64,000 bases of DNA from Isoetes taiwanensis (GCA_021234155.1 JAJEKV010000156.1:680001-744000), one strand, 5' to 3'; counted from the first letter of the stretch, positions 21,945 to 33,164 are shown. Numbers and translations are program-made. Notes: a model not told the origin generated them from the sequence alone.

Positions 21945-22271
21945 TCTTGGGCAATTCGAATAAATGACTCGCCCGTGCATTCACTTTTATCCCGGCCAAG
22001 ATGTTATCTGTCGGAGAAGTGAAGGTATCACAGAGGCATCCAACAAAGTACAACATTAGGCCTTTCGTGATGTGTGCCATGTGGAGATGCATATTTAGAG
22101 TTCTATCATGAATTAAAGTACGCCAATGAACTAGGACAAAATTTTATGTTCTGCATTTATGTACCTATTTTTTGTTGATGTACTTAACTATTTCTAAGGG
22201 TGACATTTTGAGCATAAGTTTTGGATCTGTCTTTCTGAATTTTAATCTTAAGAGGTAACTGCCTCCCACAT

Positions 22272-22347
22272 TCCTTATCCCATCAATCCGAGCCCTCGAA
22301 TCGAAATTCTAGAGGGGGCGAGCATGCATGCTTGCATGCATGCATGC
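22272..22347. repeat. Second copy of the CCCATC-ATCCGAGCC motif and a GCAT microsatellite
   Basis: CCTTATCCCATCAATCCGAG and the following ATTCT...GGGGCGAGC parallel 920-976. A run of (GCAT)n with one interruption covers 22321-22347. Confidence 0.6.
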
Positions 22348-22434
22348 GGTTCTTTGGTTGGGAGATCGCTATATTAGGCGAGGTTTCATCAACGTCTCAT
22401 CGGCGCTTCCTTTTCTCTCTCAGCAGTACCTTAT

Positions 22435-23195
22435 TCTCTATTCTTTGAAACCCACCCTTCCCCCCTTAATTGTTTAATGTATTTGTCGCCTGGCACACAT
22501 GACCAGCCCCTCTATTTGAAGAGGTTTTTGTTTTGTTGTCACAGGGCACGCGTGATCAGCCCCTCCACTTTGGGAGGTTTGTTTTGTCACATTTGTTCTA
22601 GTGTTGGTGATGTGCAGGTACAGGTTGGCATGCGGCAGCAGCTTCAACTTCTCCAGTTGTGGGTTTTGGGAGCGAATTCTCAACCTTACGTTTGTCCAAG
22701 CCCCTTGCCGAAGGCTTATCACTAGGGTTTTTCCTCGAAAACCCGAAAGGGCGGGGTTTTTTAATCCCGGTGATAAGCTTTCAATAGGTACACAAACCAA
22801 ATATCATGGGGTCCAAGTTGTATAATTGGACATTCCTTTTATTTTTCTTCGTGGGTAGTTCGTATGTGTGCGGCTATCCACTATCCACCATTGCAGAAAA
22901 TCTACTGAGATGAATGAGAAGCCTATCTATGGGAGGTTTTTGTCATTTTCATACGAGCCCCATTCTAGAATAAAACATTATTTTCTCTACTGAAAACTAT
23001 AAACGCAAACTTAATACATTGATGATGTTGTGATTAGAAAATTTCAGTAACAAAAATAACTACAAAAGTAAATAATGTCCATTCTTGCCAATATAAACAT
23101 GCGATATTGTCGAAGTTGCACATATGGACGTTAAAGGCTGACTAAAAACACATGCAAGAACGTTAGCCCGGCAACGCTGGGCACACGTTTACTAG
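22435..23195 (+). mobile_element. Candidate short non-autonomous Helitron
   Basis: The 3' end is typical: a GC hairpin GCCCGG-CAACG-CTGGGC (23166-23182), 9 bases, then CTAG (23192-23195) followed by T. A possible 5' end TCTCTATTCTTTGAAACCC starts at 22435, but the preceding base is T, not the expected A, so the 5' boundary is weak. The body holds a diverged duplication around CACATGACCAGCCCCTC (22490-22590) and no coding sequence. Confidence 0.45.
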
Positions 23196-23952
23196 TAATT
23201 TCTAAATTATTATTCCATCCTAAGGTTAATACTTAGTTTAATTTCTTACCCAATAATCCCCTAGATTTGTCTCATGGCATTCCACATTGATATGGTTGTA
23301 TTCATATGTATATAGAGTGTATAAATAGACAGGAATGCCTCATGAATTATATAGGTTCTAGGTCATGGCTATATCGTCTTTCTTATTTTGAACTTGCAAG
23401 GTTTAGTTTTATGGGAGTAGAGTTAGATACGTCATATACAACAACGTGACACCATGACATGGCAAACAACACATGATTCAAGATAGGTTTTTATCTTTTT
23501 AATAAATTGTACTTCCAAAGGGATATAATTGCAACACCCAGTATAATATTTTCACCCAAACCAAATGTTAATCTCCAATCAATAATATGCAAATGACATG
23601 ATATATATAATTGAAACCATAGTATAAGAAATTTGTAAAATTCTCGATTGTATGGCCTTTACATAACAAGAAAAGCAATTTAATACATACAAGCAATATT
23701 TCTTTACAAGCATTGCAAGGAGTTGAGCAGAAGCATCCCACTAGATAAATTATTGCATACATTTAATACTCGATGATATTACTTTGAGCTGGAATGTATT
23801 TTCGTAAAAGTTTGGTACGAGAAAATTTTACAATATTAAAATTGTGTAAGTAATTATTGGCATCCCACCAAACAACAATATCATTATTCCAATGCTCTTT
23901 CTGTGCCAAAGAAGCATATACATCTATCTTCTTACCCGTGTTTTAACTAGAG

Positions 23953-24231
23953 ATGAAGGGCATTGTTATCGTAGTCGTCCTGTTTCTTGCAAGTATATGC
24001 TCTCAAGGAGCATCGCCATCTCCATCACCATCACCGTTTTGTGATGATAATGCAATAGAGCAGGCAATTCTTCCGTGTTTTGGTAATAATGAAACTGTAT
24101 GTTGCTCCCATCTTCTGCTAATCGGAGGAGATTGTTTATGCAACTTCCCATATTATGGAAATGGTTCATCTAAGACTTACATATTTAAGTATCTCTCAAA
24201 TATATGCGATGTGAAAGTATCATGTATCTAG
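23953..24231 (+). CDS. Small secreted 8-cysteine protein, LTP-like
   Basis: The 92-residue ORF starts MKGIVIVVVLFLASICSQGA, a clear signal peptide with cleavage likely after the QGA region, followed by an SPSPSPSP linker. The mature part has eight cysteines in the plant 8CM order C-x11-C-x7-CC-x9-C-x-C-x21-C-x5-C. That is the arrangement of nonspecific lipid-transfer and related hydrophobic-pocket proteins, which act in the apoplast. The length and short N-terminal Ser-Pro tract suit a small or DIR1-like LTP. The ORF is a single exon with a proper ATG and no lesions, which makes it the best candidate for a functional gene in the window. Sequence similarity outside the cysteines was not recognised, so ligand and role are unknown. 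Expression is not shown. Confidence 0.65.
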   Translation: MKGIVIVVVLFLASICSQGASPSPSPSPFCDDNAIEQAILPCFGNNETVCCSHLLLIGGDCLCNFPYYGNGSSKTYIFKYLSNICDVKVSCI

Positions 24232-24319
24232 ACTAATCAGGTTTATCTCCATCAAATAAATTGCCAAAGAGTCTATGAAGACAAAAGCGATACCTTGTCA
24301 TACCATTATCATCATTTAT

Positions 24320-24525
24320 GTCAAGAATATATAAATAAATATATTTATTATAGTATAAGAACGTGATTTGTGCATATAAGTACTTGTTTTGGAACATTTG
24401 TGTGGGGTTGATGCGGGTTGATGTCAAGAATATGAAATTAAATGTATTTACTAAGTATAAGAATGCGATTGATGTATATAAGTACTTGTGTTGGAAGATT
24501 TGTTGGGTTGTAGGCTTGAATCATT
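24320..24525 (+). repeat. 103-bp diverged tandem duplication after the LTP-like gene
   Basis: GTCAAGAATAT...TATAAGTACTTGTTTTGGAA and GTCAAGAATAT...TATAAGTACTTGTGTTGGAA follow each other at a 103-bp period. They lie 90 bp beyond the stop codon, so they may be part of the 3' flank. Confidence 0.65.
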
Positions 24526-25840
24526 GCTTCAAATTTGCAAGTTTGTAGATGGAGTGTGCTTGTCAAGGAACTGGTTTAATGTATGTGACGGTGTATGAAT
24601 TTGAATGGTACAATGCTAAAGATTCACAATTTTAGTGAACATGAATGCATATCAAGGAAGTATAATTTACTCAAGGTAAAATTGTAATTAGATCTTAGAT
24701 AGTACTTTTTACACCATACCATATAATAGCATCCAATAAAGAAACCTTTAGTATGATTATATAATACAAGAAACTTATCGCGTGACCTATCGGCCCTAAC
24801 ATTCTCTTCCTCGACCCCATGTCCTCCACCTACGCAATCATTAGCGCTTGGGATGGGTCACCTTTCTATATTTGGTTAACATGACAACTCAAGTACAGGT
24901 GGGACTTGAACCCGCAATGTTGCCGGGGCTCGCCAGGTCCTTACCCCGCGTAAGGGTCTGCGGGCGAACATTATCTCTAACATAGCTTTTTAACATTCCA
25001 CGTCAAAGATTCTAAAAGAAGAAGATGGGCTATTCTCAAGCCTAACAGTGAGATCGACCACCTCGACCACAGAGACATGAGGGGTCGGTACCACAATGCC
25101 ATGCCATCGAGTTTCCCATTGAGTCTTTGGCAACACTTTAGCCACGACACTGTTGCAAATTAACAAACTTAGTATAATAGATACCTAAAACATAAATTAT
25201 TAACATCACAATAAAAAGAGTGACGAAATGTCAATGCTCACCTTAGCGACTCGGTTGTGCTAGGAATGATGTTACGCATCCAAAGCATTAAGAAACATCG
25301 AGAAGAAAACAAATATCATATTAAAGTATTGGCGAGAATCCCATCGACATTACGGGAACAACTCAAAGCTTTTTGTCGCATAGTTGCATACATCGAAATG
25401 GGCAGACTTTCTTTTGGTTCAAATTGCCATTGGTGGAATTAGGCATGACCCTCTATAGCTCAAATTGCCACCAACGGAATTTAATGCAACTTTTTTTCGC
25501 GTTTTTTGTGCACATATTTTTCCATCCAAATACAATTTTTGTCATTACAATATGGATCAAAGTAGCGGCCTTCTTCGCTATGATCTAGTGGGTTCTTGAG
25601 AACAAATTATCAAGGTAATATGATGTTGCGGAATAAATATATTCTTGCAAGGCGAGAAAAGCCTTAGGCTTTCACATCAATAATTTGAGTTACGGTTAGT
25701 GGGCATAGTATGAACAAATAAAAGGTCGTAACCAAAGGTAATTCACGCTTTTGTTTGCCAACCATTGCCGCGAGAATGAAACTCCATATGATGATCCCCA
25801 ACCCTCCTTATTCTTCATTTTAAATTCAGTACCAACTCCT
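24526..25840. other. No gene recognised
   Basis: AT-rich sequence. At 24895-24975 the minus strand has a Pol III B-box-like GGTTCAAGTCCC (24901-24912) in a GC-rich block, possibly a tRNA-derived SINE head. No convincing A box or tail. Confidence 0.5.
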
Positions 25841-25893
25841 TCCCGATGTCGGATCTTGACCGCATCTAGCAAAAGCGTCAAACCACGGCAGTA
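25841..25893 (-). pseudogene. Second copy of the CBSCBSPB-like terminal exon piece
   Basis: About 53 bp match 28009-28061 closely (minus strand RGLTLLLDAVKI versus QGLTLLLDRSRS). It lies 2.1 kb from that copy, on the other side of the DODA remnant. The resemblance to the end of a PB1 domain (WK.L.LHLD) is short. Confidence 0.45.
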
Positions 25894-25934
25894 CTCTCTC
25901 TCTCTCCTCCCTCCCTCCCTCCCTCCCTCCCTCT
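25893..25934 (+). repeat. CT / CTCC microsatellite
   Basis: A (CT)n run passes into (CCCT)n over about 40 bp. Confidence 0.9.
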
Positions 25935-26616
25935 TATATTTTCAAGATGCTAGTAGGTATGGCTGCTTTTGGCTTTTTGAACATTGGAGAAGTGCTTTCA
26001 TACTAATATGGCGACCAATGCTTCCGGGCAAAGAGCTTAACCATCTCGTTCTTGGCACCATGTGTCCCCATAGCTTCAAGAGTTAATGTATGTACAAATA
26101 AGCAGGTCACATTTTTATCAAGAAGTGCGAGGAGGATACATTTCTGCATTATGTCAACCACCTTAGTTCCAAAGTACGTTCAAGTGATTCATAGTTTTCT
26201 TTGCTAATACAAAGCTTTGTCTTTGTATATATTTTGCATGGCTAAATTTTGTTGCTCTGAATGACATTAAAGGCTTTAGAGAAGTTATCATTGTAAGTAC
26301 ATTGTAAGTTCATTTTATCTTTTGTTTGGGTATTGAACCTGATTGCATAACTGTTTGTAATTTATGGCAGCAACACTGTTTGTGACTGTCTCGGAGAAAG
26401 TTATAGTTGCAGTGTTTGGGGCTATTTTAAAAAATTGTTCTTAAACCGTGCATAACTGGCATTTTTCGATGGCTTAAGGTTCTGCAAAATGTGTATCTCT
26501 GCAATTTGTATTTGAGCTGCCTTGCCTGACCACATTCAGCAATCAAAGAGATCGAATGCTTCTTGAAGGTGCCTGCCCGATATCTACTTACTCGAAACCC
26601 ATATTTTTACATCTAG

Positions 26617-27967
26617 ATTAAATATAATAATGCTCCTGATGAGCATGCCATTGCAAAAAGAATTAAGCACCTGCTGGTTACAGCAGGGTTTAAATCTGTT
26701 AAGTCTGTAACAGAGGATCCAAAGAGGGGTTTAGATCATGGTGCATGGGTGCCCATGCTCTTGATGTATCCAAAAGCAGATATCCCCGTGTTTCAAACTG
26801 TTGACCATCTGTTGTTTCTTAACAATTCCATGATGTATAGTTGGCATTTGTATATTTCTGCATTGGTCTTGAATCCTTTAGATCATTGATGAAATGGAAG
26901 AACTGAAGTCCATGTTGTACAACTTTTAACACAATATTGTTTATAGCATATGTATCAGAAAGACAAAGCTTGCTCATGAAATTATGTTGCTGGATAACCC
27001 CTTCAATTCCAAGCTGGTTGTTAATAGAAATATCATGTGAGTAAGGAGATTTAAGGATGCCTTACATGTATAGTTTATACAGTTGCCCCATCATAATGGG
27101 CATTTGAGCATACGCACTAATAATATAACAACAGTGTCATCCTTATTTGTCTCCTGATCTTGGAGTCAGATTCAAGTGAGACTGGTCGCTGAGATAGTCA
27201 AGGATTTGATAGATTCCAAAGACCACCATAGACTGTCTTTTGCCTTCCTTATATCATTCTTTTGCTTCCACCTTGACATGGATGATAAATTTAATTATCA
27301 ACAATAGCGACTTTATGCAGCAATTCTTTCAAGTCTAAGAGGACAATTCTTCGAATATCTCAACAGATGGGCTTATTAGGAACAAATTTAAATGATGTCC
27401 ATTGATTAGAATTCGTGTGTCCTCTGAATATGCCAAAAGCAGAGGCTGTGCAACTACGCGGGCTGGGACTAGAATGCGGTAGAATCAAACACTCCACTAT
27501 CACTTGTGAAACCAGGCAAAAGATAGTTGGCCTTGTACTAACCACGATAACACAACAGAGGCTGTAAAGCTAAGCAGATAGTCTTAACGTTCTCTATGCC
27601 ATATATTGTCTCTATTGTTTTTAAAGTATGACTTCTATTTGCTAGATTTGCTGGAAGGCTGCCCCTCACCGATAAAAAAACGTTCAGAGTGTTTCGTTTT
27701 CCGTAACATCAACTTGACCAAGCTTGATCTTGCCTTTCTGTATAAAACATTGTTTTGGGGTACAAACTTCAAAAGAAAAACCATTTTAGTTCTGATAGTA
27801 TGTATTATCACAGATACATGGATGTTGTGAATTACTTGCATAAGGCACCTCATGCCACCAGGAACCATCCAACCTCTGAACATTTACTGCCACTTATAGC
27901 TGCCTTGGAAGCAATAGGTGAAAATTGTAAGGCTAAAGCGTTGCATCGAAGTACTCAAAGTAATTGA
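26617..27967 (+). pseudogene. LigB-type extradiol dioxygenase (DODA-like) remnant, two exons
   Basis: LigB/DODA proteins open catechol rings with Fe(II); in betalain plants DODA makes betalamic acid, while homologues in other plants are of unclear role. Exon 26617-26796 reads [34 protein letters not shown] and [20 protein letters not shown], matching the family core [21 protein letters not shown]. Exon 27790-27967, after TTTTAG, reads HRYMDVVNYLHKAPHATRNH then PTSEHLLPLIAALEAIGENC, matching the C-terminal HPTPDHFYPL..A.GA.GE. The first exon no longer ends in a usable donor (CAAACT). The first exon of the gene and the middle exon (LSVQ..., G.GS.THNL) were not found, so it is a pseudogene. Confidence 0.75.
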
Positions 27968-28004
27968 TATGTTGCTGATTCGAATGCACCTGTGCTTGCT
28001 CGTA

Positions 28005-28631
28005 CCCTTCCCAGTATCAGATCTTGACCTGTCTAGCAAAAGCGTCAAACCCTGGCAGTACTGGAACTAGTCAGTTTTAACACAAATTCTTGAATGTCGG
28101 AACCAGTACACTATCAAACTTTAACAAAGACAACATGGCATGTTCTTTTACCTTTTATCCGGAAACTCTAGCAAAATTTACAGCATCTATTAGATCACTA
28201 TCACTTGCAAGCAGAACCCGATCACCTTCATCATCCTCGTACTTCAAAAAGAAAGGACCCATTAATAATGACCTAGGATTTGCATTTACCACAGGAAGTG
28301 AACTGATACTTACCATCAATTGAGGGATCCGATATGAATCAATATCTTCCAAACGTTGCTTAATAATAGATATAAGCTTAGAAATGCTTTGAACACCTTG
28401 GTTATGATAGATATAAGCTCAGAAAGGCTTTGAACACCTGTAAGCGAAAAGAAATTTATGAAATTTACACAACTTGTGTGGATAAATCTTTGTGATAACT
28501 CACCACATTGAAACCTACGGATACGTCCCTTCCTGCCTTCCAATTTAAAAGCAAATGCATTGGAGACGGAATTATTCGTTCAAATACATTCAGGTGCATG
28601 GCCAACCGGCATGAGCCTTGCAGAAATGTCG
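28005..28631 (-). pseudogene. PB1-domain exons of a CBSCBSPB-type CBS protein
   Basis: CBSCBSPB proteins have four CBS repeats, which bind adenosyl ligands, and a C-terminal PB1 domain; their role is poorly known. Exon 28504-28631 encodes DISARLMPVGHAPECI, a stop, then NSVSNAFAFKLEGRKGRIRR. Exon 28314-28437 encodes the ISKLISIIKQRLEDIDSYRI part. Exon 28157-28241, after TTGAAG, encodes YEDDEGDRVLLASDSDLIDA then VNFARVSG. A further piece near 28010-28051 reads GLTLLLDRSRSDTGKG. The order FAFKLEDRKGR - RLGDDID - LYEDDEGDKVVLASDSDL is the family PB1. Lesions: one TGA, a 41-bp duplication inside the second exon that shifts the frame, and a TAA after the third. CBS exons were not found. Confidence 0.75.
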
Positions 28632-30453
28632 CTGCGTGGAAGAAAATTTGTCAGCACTGGGCATAGCAATGCATCAATAAAAGATCAATACCAACAAAGA
28701 GAACGAATCAGTATGTTTCTCCAAAAGAGCTCTGTTCCCAGATCAATCTTTCAATATTGGCATTTGCCGTCTCCTATCTAATAAGTTCGGCTCCCTTATT
28801 CACACGCATGCTGTCTTCTTCTGAATCAACACCCAAATCCCTGTCTGCAGGACCAACGAACCCAAACTCGAGTCAAGCCACTTCACTGCCTTCTGCTCTT
28901 TTCCTTGCCTCTTGTCTCCAGTTTTTTGCAAGAAATCCCTAGCCACAAGCTATCGGGGCCAAAAAAAAACCTGGCAGGCCCTGGAATCCCCTTCATCAAA
29001 ATTCCCACCTTCCCACGCTACTGGGAGACGAGAAGTACCTCTGCGAGAGTTAGGGCATGGCGGAGTAAAAGCGGGCCCGACCATGTTCCTTGGAAGGAAA
29101 CTTGGGGCCGTGAAGGCGGCAAGCGTGGCCTACCTCACCCCCTGTAAAATATGTTGCAGATCCATTGCAATGCTCAAAATCCCTTCAAGGCTTCAAGCCC
29201 CGCAAATCTCTTAAGGCCTGCGAGTACAAAGTAGATCCCTTGAAGCCCTGCGAATCTTGCAAATTTTTTGCCATTCTGGCAAGGCTAGGCTATGGCAGAG
29301 ATTGCTGCGCAGAGCTCTTTCCTGCAAGGCCAGGCTATGGCGATGGAGGTCCCTGCAAATACCATCCCCTGCAAATCTGTGTAAATCCGCTGAAAGCCCT
29401 GCAGATCGTCGCAAATCTGCTGAAGACTCTGCAGATCTAAAGCCATTGCATTCTAGCCTTGTTGCTTGTGTTATGACCCTATAGGCTTTGAACGCATCCA
29501 CGTCAAGGCTGCTCCTCTGCAAGGATTAACACCAATTTTCATTTGTTCGCGGAGTTCGCCAGAATGGGGCAGAGGAAGTGGAGAGTAGAGCTGATCTCGC
29601 CGGAATGGGGCAGAGGAAGTGGAGAGCAGAGAAGGAGATTCGACAGAGGAGATTGATTCAAAGCAGATAAGAACAAAAGCGTGGCATCCTAGTTTTTTTT
29701 CTTTTTTCTTCAATTTGAAAATGCAATGGGTGCATACGTGTCAGAGCCAGGGCTGCGCTCAGCCCAGAAAAATTACCTCCTATTTTTTTAAAAACGAAAA
29801 ATGATACTGCTTTATATATGGAATGAAAATGGCCATTTTGTTTTTAAAGCAACATAAATAAGAGCCTTAAAAATAAACATTTTTTTTCATATGATAAATG
29901 TACCGGATGTCCTTTTTTGAGTAGGCAATCCCGATTGTATCATCTATAATCAGGAGAATCGCTGACGATACGATGACGTAGAATGGATAAGCTTTTATAC
30001 CACGCAGCCCAACTAGACGGTGGCTATCATCGTTTTTTTATTTTAACACTTTGTCCCTTCCATTTTCATGGAGGTTACAATTTTCCATTCTATTTTATCT
30101 CGTCCCTTGTATTTTGTGTTTTAAACTTAGTATACTTCTATGGGACTTCTATACTTCAACAAGTACTTGGAGCGCTTGATTTTTTATATTGTGGATTAGA
30201 ACAGATTATAAAGGTCTTATTTGCAAGGTCCCATTCCATCATTGCAAGAAAAAATTGCAATTTATTTGTTAAGTCTAATCTGATCATCTGGCTGACTTGG
30301 AACCCAGCGACCATAACAGGTTCGGTTCTTGATTTTTGTTTTTATAATTCATCTACTTTGAGGTTTGACTTTGTCATTTTTTTTCCAATTGTATGTTGCT
30401 TCTTTTTGAAGCTTCAGTCTCAATCTTTCAATCACAGAAAAGACTAGCAAAAA
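28632..30453. other. No gene recognised
   Basis: Contains CTGCAAATC-type imperfect short repeats at 29150-29440 that leave long frames open on both strands without protein-like content, and a 41-bp tandem duplication. A T-rich 154-codon frame at 29983-30447 has no recognisable domain. Confidence 0.45.
29556..29637 (+). repeat. 41-bp tandem duplication
   Basis: TCGCCRGAATGGGGCAGAGG with its following 21 bases occurs twice in a row with few changes. Confidence 0.85.
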
Positions 30454-30520
30454 ATGTCACCATTTAAGCCATTTGTAGGGGTAGCCACTACTGCAGCAGT
30501 TGCTGCATTTGCATCCTCAG
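30454..30520 (+). other. Possible short first coding exon
   Basis: An ATG opens MSPFKPFVGVATTAAVAAFA and reaches CAG|GTTTAA, a usable donor. The Ala-rich stretch could be a targeting or membrane segment. No following exon could be joined, so this is only a possibility. Confidence 0.2.
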
Positions 30521-31341
30521 GTTTAAATACTACTTTGTGTTTTACATGATTTTACACATCTATGCCAATGTTTTTTGCAATTTGATAAGTTTCTTGCTTT
30601 CATAGAAATCATTTATCCTCAAACCTATTTTAACATATTTTTGCATATCTCTAAGACTTTTTGCAATTTAGATCAATTTTTGGGTTGCTTAACAATCACA
30701 TATATGTATGGTCATTATGTGTTAATATAATTTGCACATCTGCAATTTAGACAAGTTTCTTCCATTCCTTTCTGATAAGGATTTTTTCTTTTGCAAATCT
30801 TGCAGGTTGCAAAATGTGCACGTGACCATTGAGCTTCCCGAGTATCTTGAATGTTTTTGAACATGTGTATTTTTACATCCCACCTTGTTTGAACAATTCG
30901 ACTATAGAACTATGTTGCTAGCTACTTTATGTGTGGTCTATATTCTTAATTATTTTGCAATCTAATTTTGGATATGTCTTGTTTGTAGGGTGCTTTACGT
31001 TCAATGCAACCTATTTGTTTGGATTGCATTCCATTATCATTGGATCTCAATTCTTGACATAATGAAAACAGTTAATGGCAGTTCTTACTTGTGAGTACAA
31101 AACAATGTGCCAACAAATGAAACGAAAGCAAACAATGTATTTCAAAGGAAGCAACAATGTATTTCAATTTCTCTAAACTAGATCAAACATCATTACAAAA
31201 TCACTAATACTCAAATGTAAGGAAAATGTCTAATATTCTTTCTTTCTTACGCGTTGCACTCAAAAACTGATATAGATATGTAATATTCCTCTACTTTGCC
31301 ATTTCAACGCTGAATGACACTAAGTCTGTGAAAGCCTAAGG
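30521..31341. other. No gene recognised
   Basis: AT-rich intron-like DNA. No domain on either strand. Confidence 0.5.
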
Positions 31342-31403
31342 AATTTGGCCTTGCAAAAACCTAAGCCTAAAGGCAAATTTGGCTTTGCAAAAACCTAAGC
31401 CTA
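31342..31403 (+). repeat. 34-bp tandem duplication
   Basis: AATTTGGCYTTGCAAAAACC followed by TAAGCCTA is repeated once with a 34-bp period. Confidence 0.8.
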
Positions 31404-31468
31404 GTTGAACGATACTAAGCTTAAATGCCTACAACTATGACCTTGCCAAAGCCTTTTGGTGTGCCTTT

Positions 31469-31472
<4 letters not shown>

Positions 31473-31501
<29 letters not shown>

Positions 31502-32110
31502 GGGAGAAAAGGAAGCTTTGTATTAAACATATCAAGTTACATAAAAGTTAAAAATAGATTGTGAGGTCATTGACCTTATATCTGCTGCTGTAAACAAAAA
31601 TGCTGTAAAATCAGCCTCTGCTCTATACATAAGGAAAAGGGGTTTCCAGAGATTACCCTGTATCAAGAATTGTGTAGGACCTTTCACTGCCAGATCTGAC
31701 TCAAAGTTTATTGTACATCCTGAAGGAAGAGATCAGGGTCCAAGTCATCCTCTTCACTGTCTATGATCACCAAATCTGTAGCCACCGGGTCGACTTGCCA
31801 GCCAATTTTATTCTATTCAGGGGGAAAGGCAAAAAATCATATAGGGGCTGTATCAAAAAAGAGGATACGGGCCTCACCATGAGCATTCTGCGGGGCCTTG
31901 TGATGATAAAACATATCCTTAAAGTGCAGGAATTGACCTTCTGTAAGCAGTCTATCATAACAAAACAGAAATCTATCTAGCATGAGAGCTTGATAACCAT
32001 TGAGCAGGAAGGGTTTAAGCTTTCAATAAGAGGAGATAAAGGCCATAACTGCTCATTATTAAAAAAAATTGTAGCAGCCGCATAATTTTACAGATCAGGG
32101 AGATTTGGCT
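31473..32110 (-). mobile_element. Retroposon 3' end with long poly(A), minus strand
   Basis: A 29-base T run (31473-31501) is the reversed poly(A) tail. Upstream on the minus strand a TTTAATACAAAGCTTCCTTT tail resembles the other L1 tails in the window. A short open minus-strand frame (31767-31958) has no recognised domain. The 5' limit and target duplication were not found; 32110 is approximate. Confidence 0.5.
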
Positions 32111-32197
32111 TATAATTCATCCTCAATGTGAGTGCAGTCTGCAGTTCTGAACACCACAAAATGATCATCTGTAAGAAGCATAAGATGTTATAAATAT

Positions 32198-32312
32198 GTA
32201 GCATAATAACAGGGGGTTTTCTTTATGTTTTTGTACGCTTTTCACTAAGGTTTTCCTATGATTTCGTGATGTATTCAAATGGATGTACTAATGCGTACAT
32301 CTAGAGTGCACC
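32198..32312 (-). repeat. Terminal repeat family R3, copy 2
   Basis: Reverse complement of the block at 11427-11546 and 61138-61254: from GCATAATAACAGGGGGTTTT to GTACATCTAGAGTGCACCA. Confidence 0.65.
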
Positions 32313-32347
32313 ATTTCTGAGCCATTGATTTTAGCCTTTTTTTTTCC

Positions 32348-32518
32348 AATGGTCAACAACCAATGGCTCACAACAAAAGCCCTTTTTTTGTGCGTGTGGT
32401 GCATAATGGTCAACAACCAATGGCTCACAACAAAAGCCCTCTTTTTGTGCGTGTGGTGCATGATGGCCAACAACCAATGGCTCACAACAAAAGCCCTCTT
32501 TTTGTGTGTGTGGTGCAT
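32348..32518 (+). repeat. Three tandem 57-bp units
   Basis: Units start at 32348, 32405 and 32462, each AATGGTCAACAACCAATGGC followed by TCACAACAAAAGCCC and a T-rich, GTGTGGTGCAT end. The period is a multiple of three, so several frames stay open through the array on both strands; this is a consequence of the repeat and not evidence of a gene. Confidence 0.92.
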
Positions 32519-32589
32519 AATGGGCACATGAAGGGCTTGAAGAGCGCATGTAGTGCAGTTTCCCCGCCGGCAACACATTTCTTATCATA

Positions 32590-33160
32590 ACTTTTGATCC
32601 AGAGCTCTGTTTGAGATGATTTTTATTGCGTTGGAAAGCTCTCTCTGAGATCTTTTTGATAATGTATGATATGGATATGCTTGATTAAGCTATCTATGCT
32701 AAAACAGAAATTTTTCGGCCGGGTTTGGTAGGCTTTCACATCCTACCAGCTGATTAATACAGGATTGCGCTATTGGATATTGTTTTATGGCTCATTCCGA
32801 ATGAAGGTTGCAAAAAATTACTATGCATTTTTAGATTTTGAGGCAGTTATTAAGCAAATTCCAAGGCTTCTAGATCCTTGTACTAACAAGCAGAAAATTT
32901 TCCCACTTTGGTTTCTCACCACAAGAATCCATGGAGGCCAAAAGGTCTTTGTTAAATTCAGGTTGAAAAATATTTTGTGTATGGGTGTTGCAAACTTTAT
33001 GACTTTCAGAATAATGGGATCAATCCGCTCTATCTTTATGGTAACTTTTACTTATGTTCTATTTGTTTTATTGTGATGAAATTCAAAAGCTACAGGTGAT
33101 GAAAGCCTCAAATGAATTCTAGTTTTTTTCTGGTTTGAATTCTAAAAATTTTGTCACGAG
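32590..33160. other. No gene recognised
   Basis: A plus-strand 103-codon frame (32765-33076) ending in a hydrophobic stretch is the only long frame. No family recognised. Confidence 0.4.
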
Positions 33161-33164
33161 GGGA

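Larger units (their letters stand above)
20410..22260. other. No gene recognised; short repeats and palindromes
   Basis: Holds a 37-bp tandem duplication (20781-20854), paired ACCACATGCATAAGACCTAG units (about 20943-20983) and two palindromes listed separately. ORFs 21492-21686 and 21742-21963 show no convincing domain. Confidence 0.5.

Noticed and set aside
21742-21963. Possible Helitron Pif1 helicase trace (GICNGMRFRV)
   Set aside because: Only a few residues resemble the GLCNGTRL motif and nothing before or after supports a helicase.
24895-24975. Possible tRNA on the minus strand
   Set aside because: A B box is present but no A box at the right distance and no cloverleaf could be folded.
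29211-29522. Minus-strand ORF with SADLRRSAGLSADLHR pattern
   Set aside because: Produced by imperfect CTGCAAATC-type DNA repeats; frames are open on both strands, so not evidence of a protein.
29983-30447. 154-codon plus-strand ORF with ATG
   Set aside because: Strongly T-rich, Phe/Leu/Ile-biased, no recognisable domain or neighbouring exon; fits a chance frame in AT-rich DNA.
32198-32518. CRISPR-like array
   Set aside because: The 57-bp units are contiguous with no unique spacers, and the genome is eukaryotic.
32325-32590. Overlapping ORFs on both strands across the 57-bp array
   Set aside because: The repeat period is a multiple of three, which keeps frames open automatically.
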